Source of the DNA: Lepturacanthus savala
Lineage: Eukaryota; Chordata; Actinopteri; Scombriformes; Trichiuridae
Assembly (NCBI GenBank): GCA_030544235.1
Contig: CM060484.1
Location: 18,963,531-19,027,530 of the forward strand
Direction of reading: 5' to 3'
DNA: 64,000 bases
The notes beneath the pieces were generated by a model that saw only the letters and a list, made by a program, of their open reading frames with translations, did no database searches and was not told where the DNA came from. The first letter of the stretch is position 1. Every line of letters starts with the position of its first letter. Both the position numbers and the translations under genes were made by a program. Of the stretch, positions 49,609 through 61,539 are shown in pieces.

Positions 49609-49641
49609 ATCGAAAGTTGCTACATGATGCTAAACCGCAGG
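49609..49641 (+). CDS. unc5d: unc5d 33-nt micro-exon, extracellular juxtamembrane
   Basis: A 33-nt exon between ttgcag and gtgagt that adds 11 residues (RKLLHDAKPQ plus the split codons) between TSP1-2 and the membrane. Both borders are phase 1, so skipping it keeps the frame and only replaces the segment by one Ser formed across the junction. UNC5 genes have a small exon at this place, and in mammalian UNC5B the corresponding exon 8 is alternatively spliced. Support: correct splice sites, right position, similarity of the LHxxKPQ motif to UNC5D. The small size makes it easy for gene predictors to miss. Confidence 0.88.
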
Positions 49642-50039
49642 GTGAGTTTCTCCTCAGCTTCCTACTTCTGTGTTATTTTGGAAACACATTATAATACAGT
49701 CCACGACTGAAGTGTCATTTCCTCGTGTGAATCCGGTAATAATAAAATTCTTACCGGGTCTCAGACGTGAAAGAAAACAAAACTGTGGGGAACAATGAAG
49801 TAAATATTGTGCATCTTAGAGGAAAGGGGAAATAAATTATACTACTATACGCTTTTCTGGGAAAACAAAAGTTCTGCTTGGGAATGATTGTGTTTAAATT
49901 ACATAGTAAGAAATTTTAATCCAAGCAGTAATAGAAGCAAAATCTTGGTGGTTCTCTACTTGTGTGGCGGTAAGAACTAATGATGCATCAGATCTGGCAG
50001 TAAAAATGTTTCTTCAATTGTGCAATAGAAATCAAAATG

Positions 50040-51860
50040 TTAAGCAAATTAATAGATTTTTATTAAACAAATATGCTCAAATTAAAATTATATCAATAAA
50101 ATAAAATAATGATAAATTAGATCATAGTTACTATTAAAAAAACAGCAATAACTCTAACAGAGTTGTTTTATTGCCTTGCTGTACACACAGTTTTTGTAGC
50201 ATATCATAACTTTGAATATACAGTGTAAGGCTTATAACATATACAATACATATAGACTATTCTATAATTACTTTATAGTTTCTGCATAATATCAGTGTTA
50301 ACATGTTACCCAAACTTTGTCTCCTAGTGTTGTAACACAGATGCCAAATAAAACTTTACTCATAATAAATCAGTATAATTACATTTTTAAGTACCAGTAG
50401 GAACTAGTAAGTATTTTAACTGTACCTAATTCATACGATGAAATTACACTGTGAATCGTGGGTTGTATTATGAACTTTTCCCTATAGTTTATAGATATCA
50501 TTCTTTAGTGCAGAGCACCCATGGGCTGGAAGAATACATTAGTCTGATTGGAAGAAGCTGTACAATAATTTGGTTAGAGAATACTAGATTCTGTATTCTC
50601 ATGTTGACTGGAGAATGTTCATTATTTTATGATTAGCTCACTGCTCTTATTTAGTGCCATCACCATCATCAGCAGCATCATTACAAATCACTCATACTGT
50701 ACGGTAGTTGGGCTGCGGATATCAGCTGTTGCTAGGATACACTTTTTAGTATTTTTCTGGAGTAGTAAAGTCCATGCTTGAAGAACAGTGCAGACTCAAT
50801 AATTCCATTGATAGCTCAGATAAACCAGGTTGTTATCAGAAGCCGTTCGGTTTATTCAGTATGATGGTTAACTGGCAGGAAGTGAAACACATCCCCGATT
50901 TCTCCTTCGAGAAGAGCATACTGGCATGAAATAGGAATTAACAATACTTTAATGACTGGCAGGTAACCATGGTATAAGAAGGATAAATCATTCTGACACA
51001 TTTTTTATTAATATAATGTTAAGACAAGTAGTGAGTAATAATTAAGCAAATTTAGTTAAATTGAAATTGGAACAATAAAAAATATAAATCCAAAAAGTAA
51101 TAATAATTATTCATTTTTTAAAGCAATAAAAAATGTAAAGTAAATAACTGCCTCCTTGTAATACCCACAGTTTATGTAGCATTAAAAATGCACTATATGG
51201 CATATAATATATACAGTCCATATATAGTATATCATTATATCACACAATATATACCATATTACCATATGATATTACCTTATGATATATCAGTATTAACAGC
51301 ATATTAAAGATTTGTATTAATTTTGAAATATATCAGGTTGCTTTTAGATACATTTATGTTTATTGCTTTTTTTATTCCTGTTGTTACCAGAAAAAATATT
51401 CTGTTTTTAATTTAATTTCCAGATTGGTTGTGATGTTTTTGGTCATGGAGAAAAAATGAATAATAAATAAACAAATTTAGTCAATTTGAAATTAGATTGA
51501 AAAAAATCTAAAAAAAAAAATAGTAATTATTTATTTTTTAAAGCAATAACTGTAGTAGAACCTTTTTTGTTACCTCCATATAATACCCACAGTTATTGTA
51601 GCATCTCATAACTTTGAAAATGCAGTATATGGCCAAATATATAATGTATATATATAGTCCATATATATAGTCCATATATGGTATATCACTTTATCACACA
51701 ATATACTGTATAGATTACCTCATGATATAGTGCATAATATCAGTATTAACAATATATTATAGATTTGTATTATTTATCAGGTTGCTTATTTTATTGCTTA
51801 TTGTTGCCAGTAAATATTCTGTTAAAAACATTTAATTTCCAGACTGGTTGTGATGTTTTT
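50040..51860. repeat. diverged AT-rich tandem array, about 420-bp unit
   Basis: Units near 51020-51440 and 51441-51860 share, in order, a gcaaatttagt or acaaatttagt block, attttttaaagcaataa, taatacccacagtt-tgtagca, catatatagtatatca-type sequence, and ccaga(t/c)tggttgtgatgttttt (51419 and 51839, exactly 420 apart). A more diverged unit lies near 50040-50450 (acacacagtttttgtagcat). Confidence 0.65.
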
Positions 51861-51944
51861 CCAATGTGTTCAAGAACCTATGTGGCCATGAAAAAAACTA
51901 AAATTCTAATTTAGAAACTTGGTGGCTTCATAAATGTAGATATA

Positions 51945-53509
51945 CAGACGTGGACAAAATTGTTGGTACCCTTCCGTTAAAGAGAGAGAAACCCACAATG
52001 GTCACTGAAATAACTTGAAACTGACACAAGTAATAATAAATAAAAAAAAATTTGTGAAAATTAACGAATGAAAATCAGACATTGATTTTGAATTTTGGTT
52101 CAACAGAATCATTTTAAAAAACAAACTAATGAAACTGGCCTGGACAAAAATGATGGTACCCTTAACTTAATATTTTGTTGCCCAACCTTTTGAGGCAACC
52201 ACGGCAGTCAAGCGATTTCTGTAGCTCTCAATGACATAACAGATATGTTAAACTAAGGTGTGTCCTCTAATTAGCATCACAGGTGTCTTCAATCTTGTAA
52301 TCAGTCAGTCTGCCTATTTAAAGGGTGAAAAGTAGTCACTGTGCTGTTTGGTATCATGCTGTGTACTACACTGAACATGGACCACAGAAAGCAAAGGAGA
52401 GAGTTGTCTTAGAAATAAAGTTATAGACCAGTATGTTAAAAGTAAAGGCTATAAGACCATATCCAAGCAGCTTGATGTTCCTGTGACAACAGTTGCATAT
52501 ATTATTCAGAAGTTTAAAGTCCATGGGACTGTCGGCAACTCCGCAAGAGGAAAATGGATGGATGATAAGTTGAAGAAACGGGTAATACGAATGGTGACCA
52601 AAGAGCCCAGAATTACTTCAAAAGAGACTAGAGGTGAACTCCAAGGTCAAGGTACATCAGTGTCAGATCGAACCATTTGTCACTGCTTGAGCCAAAGTGG
52701 ACTTCATGAAGACGACCCAGGAGGACACCACTGTTGAAAGCAAGTCATAAAAAAGGAATTTGCTTTATTTATTTGAAGCCACAAAGCTTCTGGGACAGTG
52801 TCCTTTGGACAGATGAAACAAAACTGGAGCTTTTAGGAAAGTCACATCAGCTCTACGTTCGCAGATGCAAAAATGAAGCATACAAAGAAAAGAACACTGT
52901 GGCTACTGTGAAACAGGCTCGGATATGTTCTGGGGCTGCTTTGCTGCATCTGGCACAGGATGTCTTGAATAGGTGCAGGGTGCAATGAAATCTCAAGACT
53001 ATGGAGGCATTCTGGTGCCAAATGTGCTGCCCAGTGTCAGAAAGCTTGGTCTCATTCGCAGGTCATGGGTCCTCCAACAGGATAATGACCCAAAACACAC
53101 AGCTAAAAACACCCAAGAATGGCTAAGAACAAAACACTGGACTGTTCTGATGTGGCCTTCTATGAGCCCTGATCTAAATGGAGCAGTTTGCTCATGAGGA
53201 GTGGGCTAAAATTCCTGTCAACAGGTGCAGAAGACTCATTGAGAGCTACAGAAATCGCTTGACTGCCGTGATTGCATCAAAAAGTTGTGCAACAAAATAT
53301 TAAGTTAAGGGTACCATCATTTTTGTCCAGGCCAGTTTCATTAGTTTGTTTTTTAAATGGATTCTGTTGAACCGAAATTCAAAATCAATGTCTGATTTTC
53401 ATTCATTAATTTTCAGTAAATTTTTATTATTACTTTTGCCAGTTTCAAGTTATTTCAGTGACGACTTCTTCTTTAACGGAAGGGTACCAACGATTTTGTC
53501 CACATCTTG
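51945..53509 (+). mobile_element. full-length Tc1-like transposon, IR/DR type, inactive
   Basis: A 1565-bp element between TA dinucleotides (51943-51944, 53510-53511). The ends are cagacgtggacaaaattgtt on the left and an inverted match, caagatgtggacaaaatcgt, on the right. Each inverted repeat is about 240 bp and contains an outer and an inner direct repeat; the inner ones (ggacaaaaatgatggtaccc) lie near 52144 and 53310. This double-site layout is the IR/DR structure of Sleeping-Beauty-like Tc1 elements. The transposase between them is broken. Confidence 0.9.
52377..53300 (+). pseudogene. Tc1 transposase pseudogene
   Basis: The open frame starts near ATG 52377 but meets TAG within about 12 codons. 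Recognisable pieces follow in different frames: the paired-like DNA-binding half (TVAYIIQKFKVHGTVGN, then RITSKETRGEL), the first catalytic region (SVLWTDETKLELLG), the middle (a degraded KKNTVATVKQ region where a GGGS-type motif is expected), and the second and third catalytic regions (QQDNDPKHTAKNTQEWL, then MWPSMSPDLN). Frame breaks near 52735 and 52980 and loss around the third acidic residue at about 53175 make it non-functional. Orientation is the same as unc5d. Confidence 0.88.
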
Positions 53510-53740
53510 TAAACGTCTATCTAGGGTAATAAAAACACAGGAATTCTCATTTTGATTGAATTATACAATAATTAAAACATACCTATGAATATTGTATTTC
53601 TGCCTCTGTCTGTGTTCCACTTGATACTGCTGAATGTCATTAAATACCTTTGAGTGATTTGCTGGTTAAATGTGCTTCAGTGGCACATTTAAAGAATCTC
53701 TGAGAATTTTAGATTGAAATAGCTGGTTCTCTCCTCTCTT

Positions 53741-53830
53741 AAAGGAAAGGTTAAACATGTGGGGCAATATGCTAATTTGCTTTCTTGCCACGAGTTAGAT
53801 GGTATCATCACTAATCTCTTATTTGTCAGT
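53741..53830. repeat. fish interspersed repeat, end fragment
   Basis: aaaggaaaggttaaacatgt and gttagatggtatcatcacta match the fragment at 46638-46735. Confidence 0.5.
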
Positions 53831-54072
53831 TTAGCTGCTTCTAAACTCTGTTCTGCTAGTGCTAGCCGCTACTAAATCTTACACACAGTAAGATTTAGTA
53901 GGTGTTTTCTCCACCCTGCATCCATCCACTTGTACAGTAACAAAGTATGTTGGATTATGTCCATTTTACTCCATTAAGTAATGAAAAAAATACTATTTAG
54001 TACATTTATTCAGTGTTAATATTTAATGTTAAAATAAACATTGTGGAGTTTAACTAGTTGTGTAGGTGTATA

Positions 54073-54513
54073 CACTACCCTTCAAAAGTTTGGGGTCACT
54101 TAGAAATCTCCTTCTTTTTGAAAGACAGTCACTGCTATTTTATTATATAAGATAATATTAAACTAATCAGAAATACACTCTATACATTGCTAATGTGGTA
54201 AATGACTATTCTAGCTGCAAATGTTGTTTGGTGCAATATCTACATAGGTGTATAGAGGCTTATGTCCAGCAACTATCACTCCAGTGTTCTAATGTTAATG
54301 TGTTTTCTCATTGTGTCAGAAGGCTAATGTAATAAAATATCAAAGTTTGAAGGAAAAAAAGTATTATTTCAAATACAAATCATTATTTCTAACATTGTCA
54401 TTGTGTTGACTATATTTTCTATTCATTTTACAACTCATGGTGGTAAATTGTGACTTTTCATGGAAAAGACTAAATTGTCTGGGTGACCCCAAACTTTTGA
54501 ATGGTGTAAGTGT
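54073..54513. mobile_element. TIR family A copy
   Basis: Left end cacta(c)cc-ttcaaaagtttg after TA, right end caaacttttgaatggtgtaa. About 440 bp, non-coding, carrying the family's inner blocks (atctacataggtgtatagag, caactatcactccagtgttc). Confidence 0.8.
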
Positions 54514-55499
54514 AAAAACAATTATGGATGATCAATTCCCAACATTACCACTATTACCCTAAATTTACTTCTGTGCCAGTATACTGTGAATGTATTTGTT
54601 AAGCAAATATTTCTGTGTAGGGTAATGTCTCCATTTAGCAGGCGCTTTTGTCCATAGTGCCAGCCGTGTGTTCATCACTGCTGTGTAGTTTGTGCAGTAA
54701 AAAGTCTATTTGATACCTATGAGCCACAGGCACATGTTCTCCTCACTCCTCCTTTAACACAGTTGTGAATTTTTGTTTGTCAGAAAAAGAGGGAAAAGAA
54801 TACAGCCGGGCTGCCAAAACTTCCCAAGCCCTCAATTAACCTGCTACTGTAGCTGTTAATGCCACTTTGCATATTTTGTCAATTTCCCCTCATTTGAGCT
54901 TCAGGCTACTTAGAGGATTTCTCAGCATGTCCTGTTTCTGCGCGGATCTCATTATCTTTCAGGAACGAGCTAGCAAACACTGTTTTTTTTTTTCTTCTTC
55001 TTTTTCCCTTTCGCTCATTCTATTTCTTTCGGAGGAAGGATGCCGCAGTACTGGTGGGACCAGATAGAGAGCATAATCATCGCCGATGAGCTAATTTAAT
55101 GAATTGGTTTTGTCACATTATCCCGGTGGAAAAACGCAGAGTGCCTCTAAACGCCAGAGCCAAGCGGTGTTTGAAATGACAGTCAGGTGCTGGGTTGATT
55201 ATAATCGCCTTCCTTCCGAGGTTCCTCATTAGTAGCTTTAACACTCCAGGATGGAAACAATGAAGGCGAGCATCAGGAGGCAGGGAGGACAAGGAAGAAA
55301 AAAGGGCTAAAGCAGTTTGAAACCAAGGTAGATTTGCCTTTCACAGCTTTCACTCGGCTGATATCCCTTTGAAACTCTGATTTACGGTTTATTTTTGGGA
55401 GCCCTCGTAGCTCCCTAATTAAGAGCGCGGTAAAGTCAAAGCAAAGAAAAGTCACTCGAAACAAATCTCTCCGTCTCTTGTGCCTTTTTTTTCCCCCAG

Positions 55500-55685
55500 G
55501 TGTGGAGAACAGCAGCGACGTGGCTCTGTATTCGGGCCTGGCGGCGGGGGTGGTGACGGTGGTGCTGCTGATCGTCGCTGTCACTCTTTACCGGAGGAAC
55601 CAGAGCGAGTACGGCGTCGATGTCATCGACTCCTCCGCCCTCACCGGGGGCTTCCAGTCCTTCAGCTTCAAGACCTCCCGCCAAG
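55500..55685 (+). CDS. unc5d: unc5d exon: transmembrane segment and cytoplasmic start
   Basis: This 186-nt exon encodes a short extracellular stub (VENSSDVALYSG), a hydrophobic helix (LAAGVVTVVLLIVAVTLY) with RR stop-transfer, then NQSEYGVDVIDSSALTGG and FQSFSFKTSRQ. The DVALYSG and YGVDVIDSSALTGGFQ sequences fit UNC5D better than UNC5A, B or C, which fixes the paralogue. DVID lies where UNC5 dependence receptors carry caspase sites, so it is a candidate cleavage site (inference). Acceptor cccccag before 55500, donor gtgaag at 55686, phase 1 at both ends. Confidence 0.96.
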
Positions 55686-55847
55686 GTGAAGCGCTGACTC
55701 ATTCATCACCGGTGTCTTAAATCACATTTTCTGCTCAAAATGCAGAACGCGTTACCCGGAGGTAAAGGACAAAAAGATGAGTAATGTTGCTTAAATGAAA
55801 GTTCCTCTATTTATAATACTTGTGCTGCACTAACCTCCCGCCCTATA

Positions 55848-56973
55848 CGGCTCTGGAAAGAAAGGTAAGAGACCACTGCAAAATGATCAGTTTTTCTGAT
55901 TTTACTACTAATAGGATGTGTTTGGGCAAAAGGAACATTTTTGTTTGAGTCTATAAACTACTGAAAACATATCCCCCAAATTCCAGATAAAAGTATTATA
56001 TAGAGAGCATGGTGTCAAACTGAATTTCAACCTGGGCCACATCAGCATTTTGGTTTCCCTCAAAGGGCCGATTGTACAAACTATATAAATATATCTACTT
56101 GTTTTCCTATTACATAATTGCCTCTCCATTCATAGTAGTGTAATAATTGCTAATAATATAAATATAAATGTAATATATTTAATATAAATAATTAAAACTA
56201 ATAATGAATTAGTTTGGTTATTACAAAAATTGCAAATTATTAAAATAATACTAAAATAAAAATACTAAATACTAAATAATATCAATACAATTTTTTATTT
56301 AAATATATGCCAATAATGTTATATTGTTTATGTTTATATTTTATGGATTTTCAAAGATCGGAATCTTTAGTTTTGTGTTGCGTTGCAGAATATTAAACAC
56401 ACTGCATTGAAAGAACAAGAAAATAATGACATGTGTATTTTAACAAAGGAATATAAAAAAAAATGGAAACTTCCCCGTTTCAATCGACCTTTGTGGCCAA
56501 TTGGAAATACATTTCAGAGTTAACGAGGTGTGCTTGGATGCACCTTGAAGTCATACAAAGAAGACGTGACTTGCTCGTTCCTGTTAAATTTAAACTTTTA
56601 TCTGCTTTCTCATCTTGTGATAAATCATGCAAGTCGGTGTGACTTGCTCGGTGTTTAACAAAAATATATGTTTTCAGACCTCAAACAATGAAAGAAACAA
56701 GATCAAATTCATTGTTAAACAACATAATACTAATGATTGCACTTAAGAAGAGTTCAGAAATCAATATTTGGTGCAATAACCCTTATTTTTAATCCCAGCT
56801 TTCATGCTCTCCACAGTCTTTACCATTGTTCTTGGGTTACTTTATTCCACTCCTAGGTTCCTCTTTAAGCAGAATGACGTGTACATGTGTTGGAATTCAA
56901 CAGATGCTGGAATGCAACGGCTGGAATACATGTAGAGATACTGATTTCAGAACAAAAAATACAGCGGGCTCTG
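55848..56973. mobile_element. TIR family B, copy with internal insertion
   Basis: The left end cggctctgg plus gtaagagaccactgcaaaat and the right end ggaatacatgtagagatact, then gggctctg, match the copy at 28288. TA flanks both sides. It is about 700 bp longer than that copy because of AT-rich sequence inserted in the middle. Confidence 0.75.
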
Positions 56974-57634
56974 TATATTTGGAATCGCTTGTTAGTATAA
57001 TGTGTTGAAAAGTAAGAGGTGCGGTTCATTTTCGAGACTGGTGCCATGTTGGATGATTTAATTTATTAATTAAGATTTGCACGCTGTTTGACTTTTGCAT
57101 AATTAGACCCAGCAGGCCTCATAAATTGGAAAAGAGTGGAGATTAAGCTGCACCTATCATCCCTGCTGCTGTGCGATAGAGACAGGTGTTAAATCCACTA
57201 AAAAAAAAAAAAGAAGAAGAAGAAGCCACAAGCATGTAGATCCAACTGTTGTAAATGTGTGACGGAGCGGGTGAACCCAAGTGCGGACACTCGACAGCAA
57301 GCAGGCAGAAAGGAGCATTTGTTTAGAGAGGGATGCAGGCCTGGGGATGTTTGGGCAACTGAGGAAGTGGGCTCAGAACCAGAATGTGAAGCTTGGGCAG
57401 GTAGCTGAGAAACCGGGGCTCCAACCGGGAGGAGAAGAGATGAGGAGCTGGAACCGGAGCAGAGGGCAGGGCGAGGTCAGGGAGAACAAAAAGGAAAACT
57501 TGGAAACTGGTAACGCATGATAAAATGCCTCGAAGCAAAGCGCCTGCGATCTGGCAGCTCGGTGGTGGTAGAGCTGAGTGTTTGGAAAAGCTCGATAACG
57601 GCGATGAGCTGCAGCTGCTCTGACTGCAGCTCAC

Positions 57635-58449
57635 CAGTGTTGGCAGTAACATGTTACAAAAGTAATAAATGACTCTGTGTTGTTTTTTGCTGTAACGCAG
57701 TAATGTAAGGCATTACAGTGTAAATGTAGGTAATGCACATTACAATGCATTTTTAACCTGAATTGAAGTAGTCATTATTTTGTTTTTCTTCAAACAAATT
57801 CGCCAGAATCACTGCAAGATCAGCAGCAGTGAAATGTCGGCGTAGGAAATGTTTCACTTCCTTTTCCTGTTAGTTCATCAGACAGAAGATGGAGATGAGC
57901 GGACCTGTAGAAAATGTTGTATAGCAAATTCTCTATTCAGATTTGAAGAGCATTGTAGTCAAATGCACTTCATGTGCTACTAAAGAACTGTCTAGTTCCT
58001 GAAATAGCACCGGTAATTTAACATTTACAGAGGTGCCATAGTAACAAGAAGTTAGCAAGGAAGCAAGCGGAGTATTAAAGTGGAGATAAAACCACAAAAC
58101 AGACAAAATTATCCTTCTCCTGCTCTGAGATTCCTCAGCATCAAGAGGTTCGGAGACTTGTGTCTGAGTGTGTTGCTGAAGACATGAGAATCACTCTTAA
58201 CAGTGAAATTACCAGCTTTTTGAAAACTTTTTAGCAAGATCCCTGTTGCAACTTACAGCAATAATGACAAAGGTGAGCTATATTTAGATCGCCAAATCCA
58301 TATTTAGAGTAACTTAAATGAAATGCAATTGTAGTGTAATGCCTTACATTTTAAATACAGTATAATCGTAATGTAACAAAATAATTTGAAATGACAGTAA
58401 CAAGTAATAAATAACGCATTACAGTTTTAATGTAACCTGCCCAACACTG
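57635..58449. mobile_element. hAT-like MITE with 8-bp target duplication
   Basis: The ends cagtgttgg and ccaacactg are inverted copies, with subterminal repeats of gttac/gtaac and cattac. The flanks are cagctcac (57627-57634) and cggctcac (58450-58457), an 8-bp duplication with one mismatch, which fits the hAT superfamily. 815 bp, no transposase. Confidence 0.8.
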
Positions 58450-59282
58450 CGGCTCACCTCTCTTCACTCAGTCACACACCCACAGACGCAGGGAGAGCAG
58501 CATCAGGTCAGGGATACACAACCATAACCATAAGATGTGAAATCTTAATTAATTAAACCCCACTAAGAACAACGCCTGTATCCTATTAGTTCAATTGTTT
58601 TGATGTGCATTTAAATTTGCATTAGATTAAAGAAAATCGATATTAAAAATCAAAGAGGCGGAACAACTTACATTAAGAGGAGTAAAGAGGTCTGTGTTTG
58701 CCTCCTAACCAACTAAAAACAATGTTCTTTGCTTTTGACTTTGGGCTAAGAGGTTGTTAAAGAGCTGTTAAAAGCAGCCACCGCAATTACACTCTGATGC
58801 CTACTTAGCATAAATCCCACCTCAGCTGCACCGCTACACCACCACCTTGGTGCAAGTGGGATAATCTGAATCTCACACAATAGGCAAGAAGAAGTACACG
58901 AAGAATTGTGTTACACACGTTTGAAAATACCATTGAGCTATTTGAAACTGAGCCTGCAAAAAAATAAGTATTAAAAAATGAGTATTAAGTGTCTTTGCTG
59001 AAAAGATAAATTTGATTTATTTTGTATATTTGTCTATTTTATTAATGTGCATAAATGAAATATCAACTACATTTTAATATAATTATTTTGATTAAAAAAT
59101 CATAGTAAAAAATAAGCTCTTTCAAATAAAGTCTGCTGTTTTGCTTGCTTGTATAAGATCTAATTTTGCTGATTTTTCTCTCAACATTTTCTCATGGAAC
59201 AGCTCATACAGGAAAATCTGAATCTATACAACTTTCAGTTTGTTAGTGCAGAACATTCCATTTTCTCCACCCAGCCAATCCC

Positions 59283-59470
59283 TGCATATTAATAAAGCAA
59301 TATTAATAAAGCAATTTAGTCCCTAATTAACCTACGGATGTTTTTGGAAGTCAGAAATCTTCCTAGAAATGGGGAGAACATGCAAACTCCACACATAAAG
59401 GTCCCAGATCAAGGCCTTGAAGCTGTGATCTTCTGACTGTGAGACAGCAGCACAACCCACTGCGCCACTG
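59283..59470 (-). mobile_element. SINE-like retroposon relic, minus strand
   Basis: On the minus strand it shows the family's ggagtttgcatgttctcccc and a decayed tgctgtctcacagtcagaag-type head. Same family as 5690-6056, more diverged. Confidence 0.65.
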
Positions 59471-61389
59471 AACATATAAAGTGTTTTTCAATCATTGCTA
59501 TGGTGGTTTCTATAGACTCCTGCACCCTTTTAGTGAAATGCTATACTATAATATTACGTAATGATGTGTTATGGTGTGACAGCACTGTGGCTAAGGTCTG
59601 GTTAGGTAAACAAGGTAAAAAATGGGATGATGATGACATGACAGTAAAAACGTTTAGTGGTTTTGAAACAACACATGCCACCTACGATAGGTGGCTTATA
59701 TATACGAATAGGAAATGCATTATATTTCATAGGAATAAGTGATAATAACAAACAGAACAGTCTGTGTCTCTATACATTTAAAGAGACATGACACATACAC
59801 ACAAAACACAGATACACATTCAGGCAGCTCAGTACAGCAGCAGCCACCACCTGTATAGAAAAGATGATACAAGGTCTGCTTCTGATTCTATGTTTTCTTA
59901 TACATTTCCATTCAAATATTGAAATTCTTGTGAAATATGAATGTCTTTGTATGTAACTACATAACATACTATCAAGCCTTACAGATTAGTATTAATATGT
60001 ATATACATTAATTATGCAGACGTTGCTTATATTCTGACATATAACTACATCAATTATTAAAAATCCTCTGAGGCTGAATGACTGTTTCATTTTGGTGTTT
60101 GTTTACTTGAGCCTTGTGGAGATTCCTGCTGTCTGTGCTGCTGCGCTGCACTAAATGTCCATCAGTGTTCCAGAAGCAATAAACGTTCACTGCAAACCTA
60201 TGGTAACACTTACTGTGAAACACTTATCTATTATTTAGATTTTTCTTTACTAGCACCATAATTTAAGCAAAAACGTTGGAATAAACAGCGTTTCTTTAGA
60301 GCCGCGTGTCCGTTTGTGGCATGATGAGCTGCTTTGCTGTTATCCTCCACTCAACAAAAAAATAAATTATTCATGATTCTGAAATTAAAACTGTAATTTA
60401 TTAGCCGCCAATTTTTTTTTCCCACTCGGCCCCCCAAGTGGAGCATTTGTGATCCTGTCTCTTTAAAAAAAAATGTCAGAGCTCAGAATTGCAGTGTGTT
60501 TTGCCCCCACAGACTGAGTCATATTTTTTTACAAAGCACATTATGGGTCGCCTCAGCAGGGCTTAATAATATTCATGTTGATAACACAGCAGGGGGCAGG
60601 GGAAGCTTTAATCTTTGGCTAAAACCACAAAAGAAATTCACAAAATCAGACACGTCCTCTCCGCCTTATGTGTTGCATTTTGCTTCACAATTATTTCAAC
60701 TCCTCTTTTTTTTTTAATCTCGTCCTTGGTCACGAGTCGCTGGCTATTCTTCTCCCTGCTCACCTGATTCCAAACAAAATAAATTGGCAATCTAAATTAC
60801 TTTACTTACTAAGAGAAACTACACCGTGTTATTTCATGCTTGGCGAAACAGCAATGAGCCATTAAACTCAAAATAACTGAAATAAACATATTTATCATAT
60901 CTATAATAAGTCCAAAACAATAGTTTCTTGATTAATCCATAAGTTTCTGTCACTTTTTTAATTCCACATAGATACAAAAGTCAACATGTATGAGACTGAC
61001 TCAACGCCCACGACACAATGTGTAAATATTCACATAATGAACTCAGCTAACACGCACAGATTTTAATTCAATAGCAATATTTCAGGTTATTGTCGCCACT
61101 TTTTTTTTTTTAAACCGCTATGACATGTTTAATTACTTTGACATCAAATTATAACATCAAATTAAATTACTACCTGCCAGCCATTATTTGCCATTTGTCA
61201 CTTTGAGCTGAGACTTTGGGTCAGGTGTACGTCAGTGCTGTTTCCATGGCGATGATATTAAAGTAACAGGAGGATAAAAGAACAACAGATGATGTTGATC
61301 GTGTGTGTCACTCTCCAGTCGTGTGTTCGCTGTGTGCAGGTGTCTGATTGCTAGCAGTAATTTTCTCTTCATATCTGTGTGTTTTTCAG

Positions 61390-61539
61390 CAAACCCGCTG
61401 CTAATTAATTCGTCCATGCAACCTGATCTGACAGTGTCGCGCACCTACACCAGCCCCATGTGTTTCCAGGACTCCATTGACAAGGAGCTGATGGCAGAGC
61501 GCTCGCTCCTTGACCCGTTGCCTGATCTCAAGGTCAAAG
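61390..61539 (+). CDS. unc5d: unc5d exon: juxtamembrane cytoplasmic region
   Basis: This 150-nt exon encodes 50 residues of the cytoplasmic linker before the ZU5 domain: NPLLINSSMQPDLTVSRTYT, then MCFQDSIDKELMAERSLLDP and LPDLKVK. QPDLTVSRTY and DKELM are UNC5D features. Acceptor tttcag before 61390. The donor is placed at gtcaga (61540), a weak but acceptable GT site, which leaves one base of the next codon and matches the expected KVKV continuation; an upstream gtcaaa at 61533 is the alternative. The ZU5, UPA and death domain exons are not in the window. Confidence 0.94.

Larger units (their letters stand above)
49642..55499 (+). other. unc5d: 5.9-kb unc5d intron
   Basis: Phase-1 intron from gtgagt at 49642 to cccccag before 55500. 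It contains a diverged AT-rich tandem array at 50.0-51.9 kb, a full-length dead Tc1 element at 51945-53509, a fish repeat fragment at 53741-53830 and a TIR family A copy at 54073-54513. Stretch 54520-55499 shows no gene that I can support; a 3' polypyrimidine run precedes the acceptor. Confidence 0.9.
55686..61389 (+). other. unc5d: 5.7-kb unc5d intron
   Basis: Phase-1 intron from gtgaag to tttcag. It contains TIR family B at 55848-56973, a hAT-like MITE at 57635-58449 and a SINE-like relic at 59283-59470. A GC-richer block at 57255-57520 (gacggagcgggtgaacccaa) may be an LTR or other repeat fragment. Stretches 58460-59280 and 59480-61380 show no supportable gene. Confidence 0.9.
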
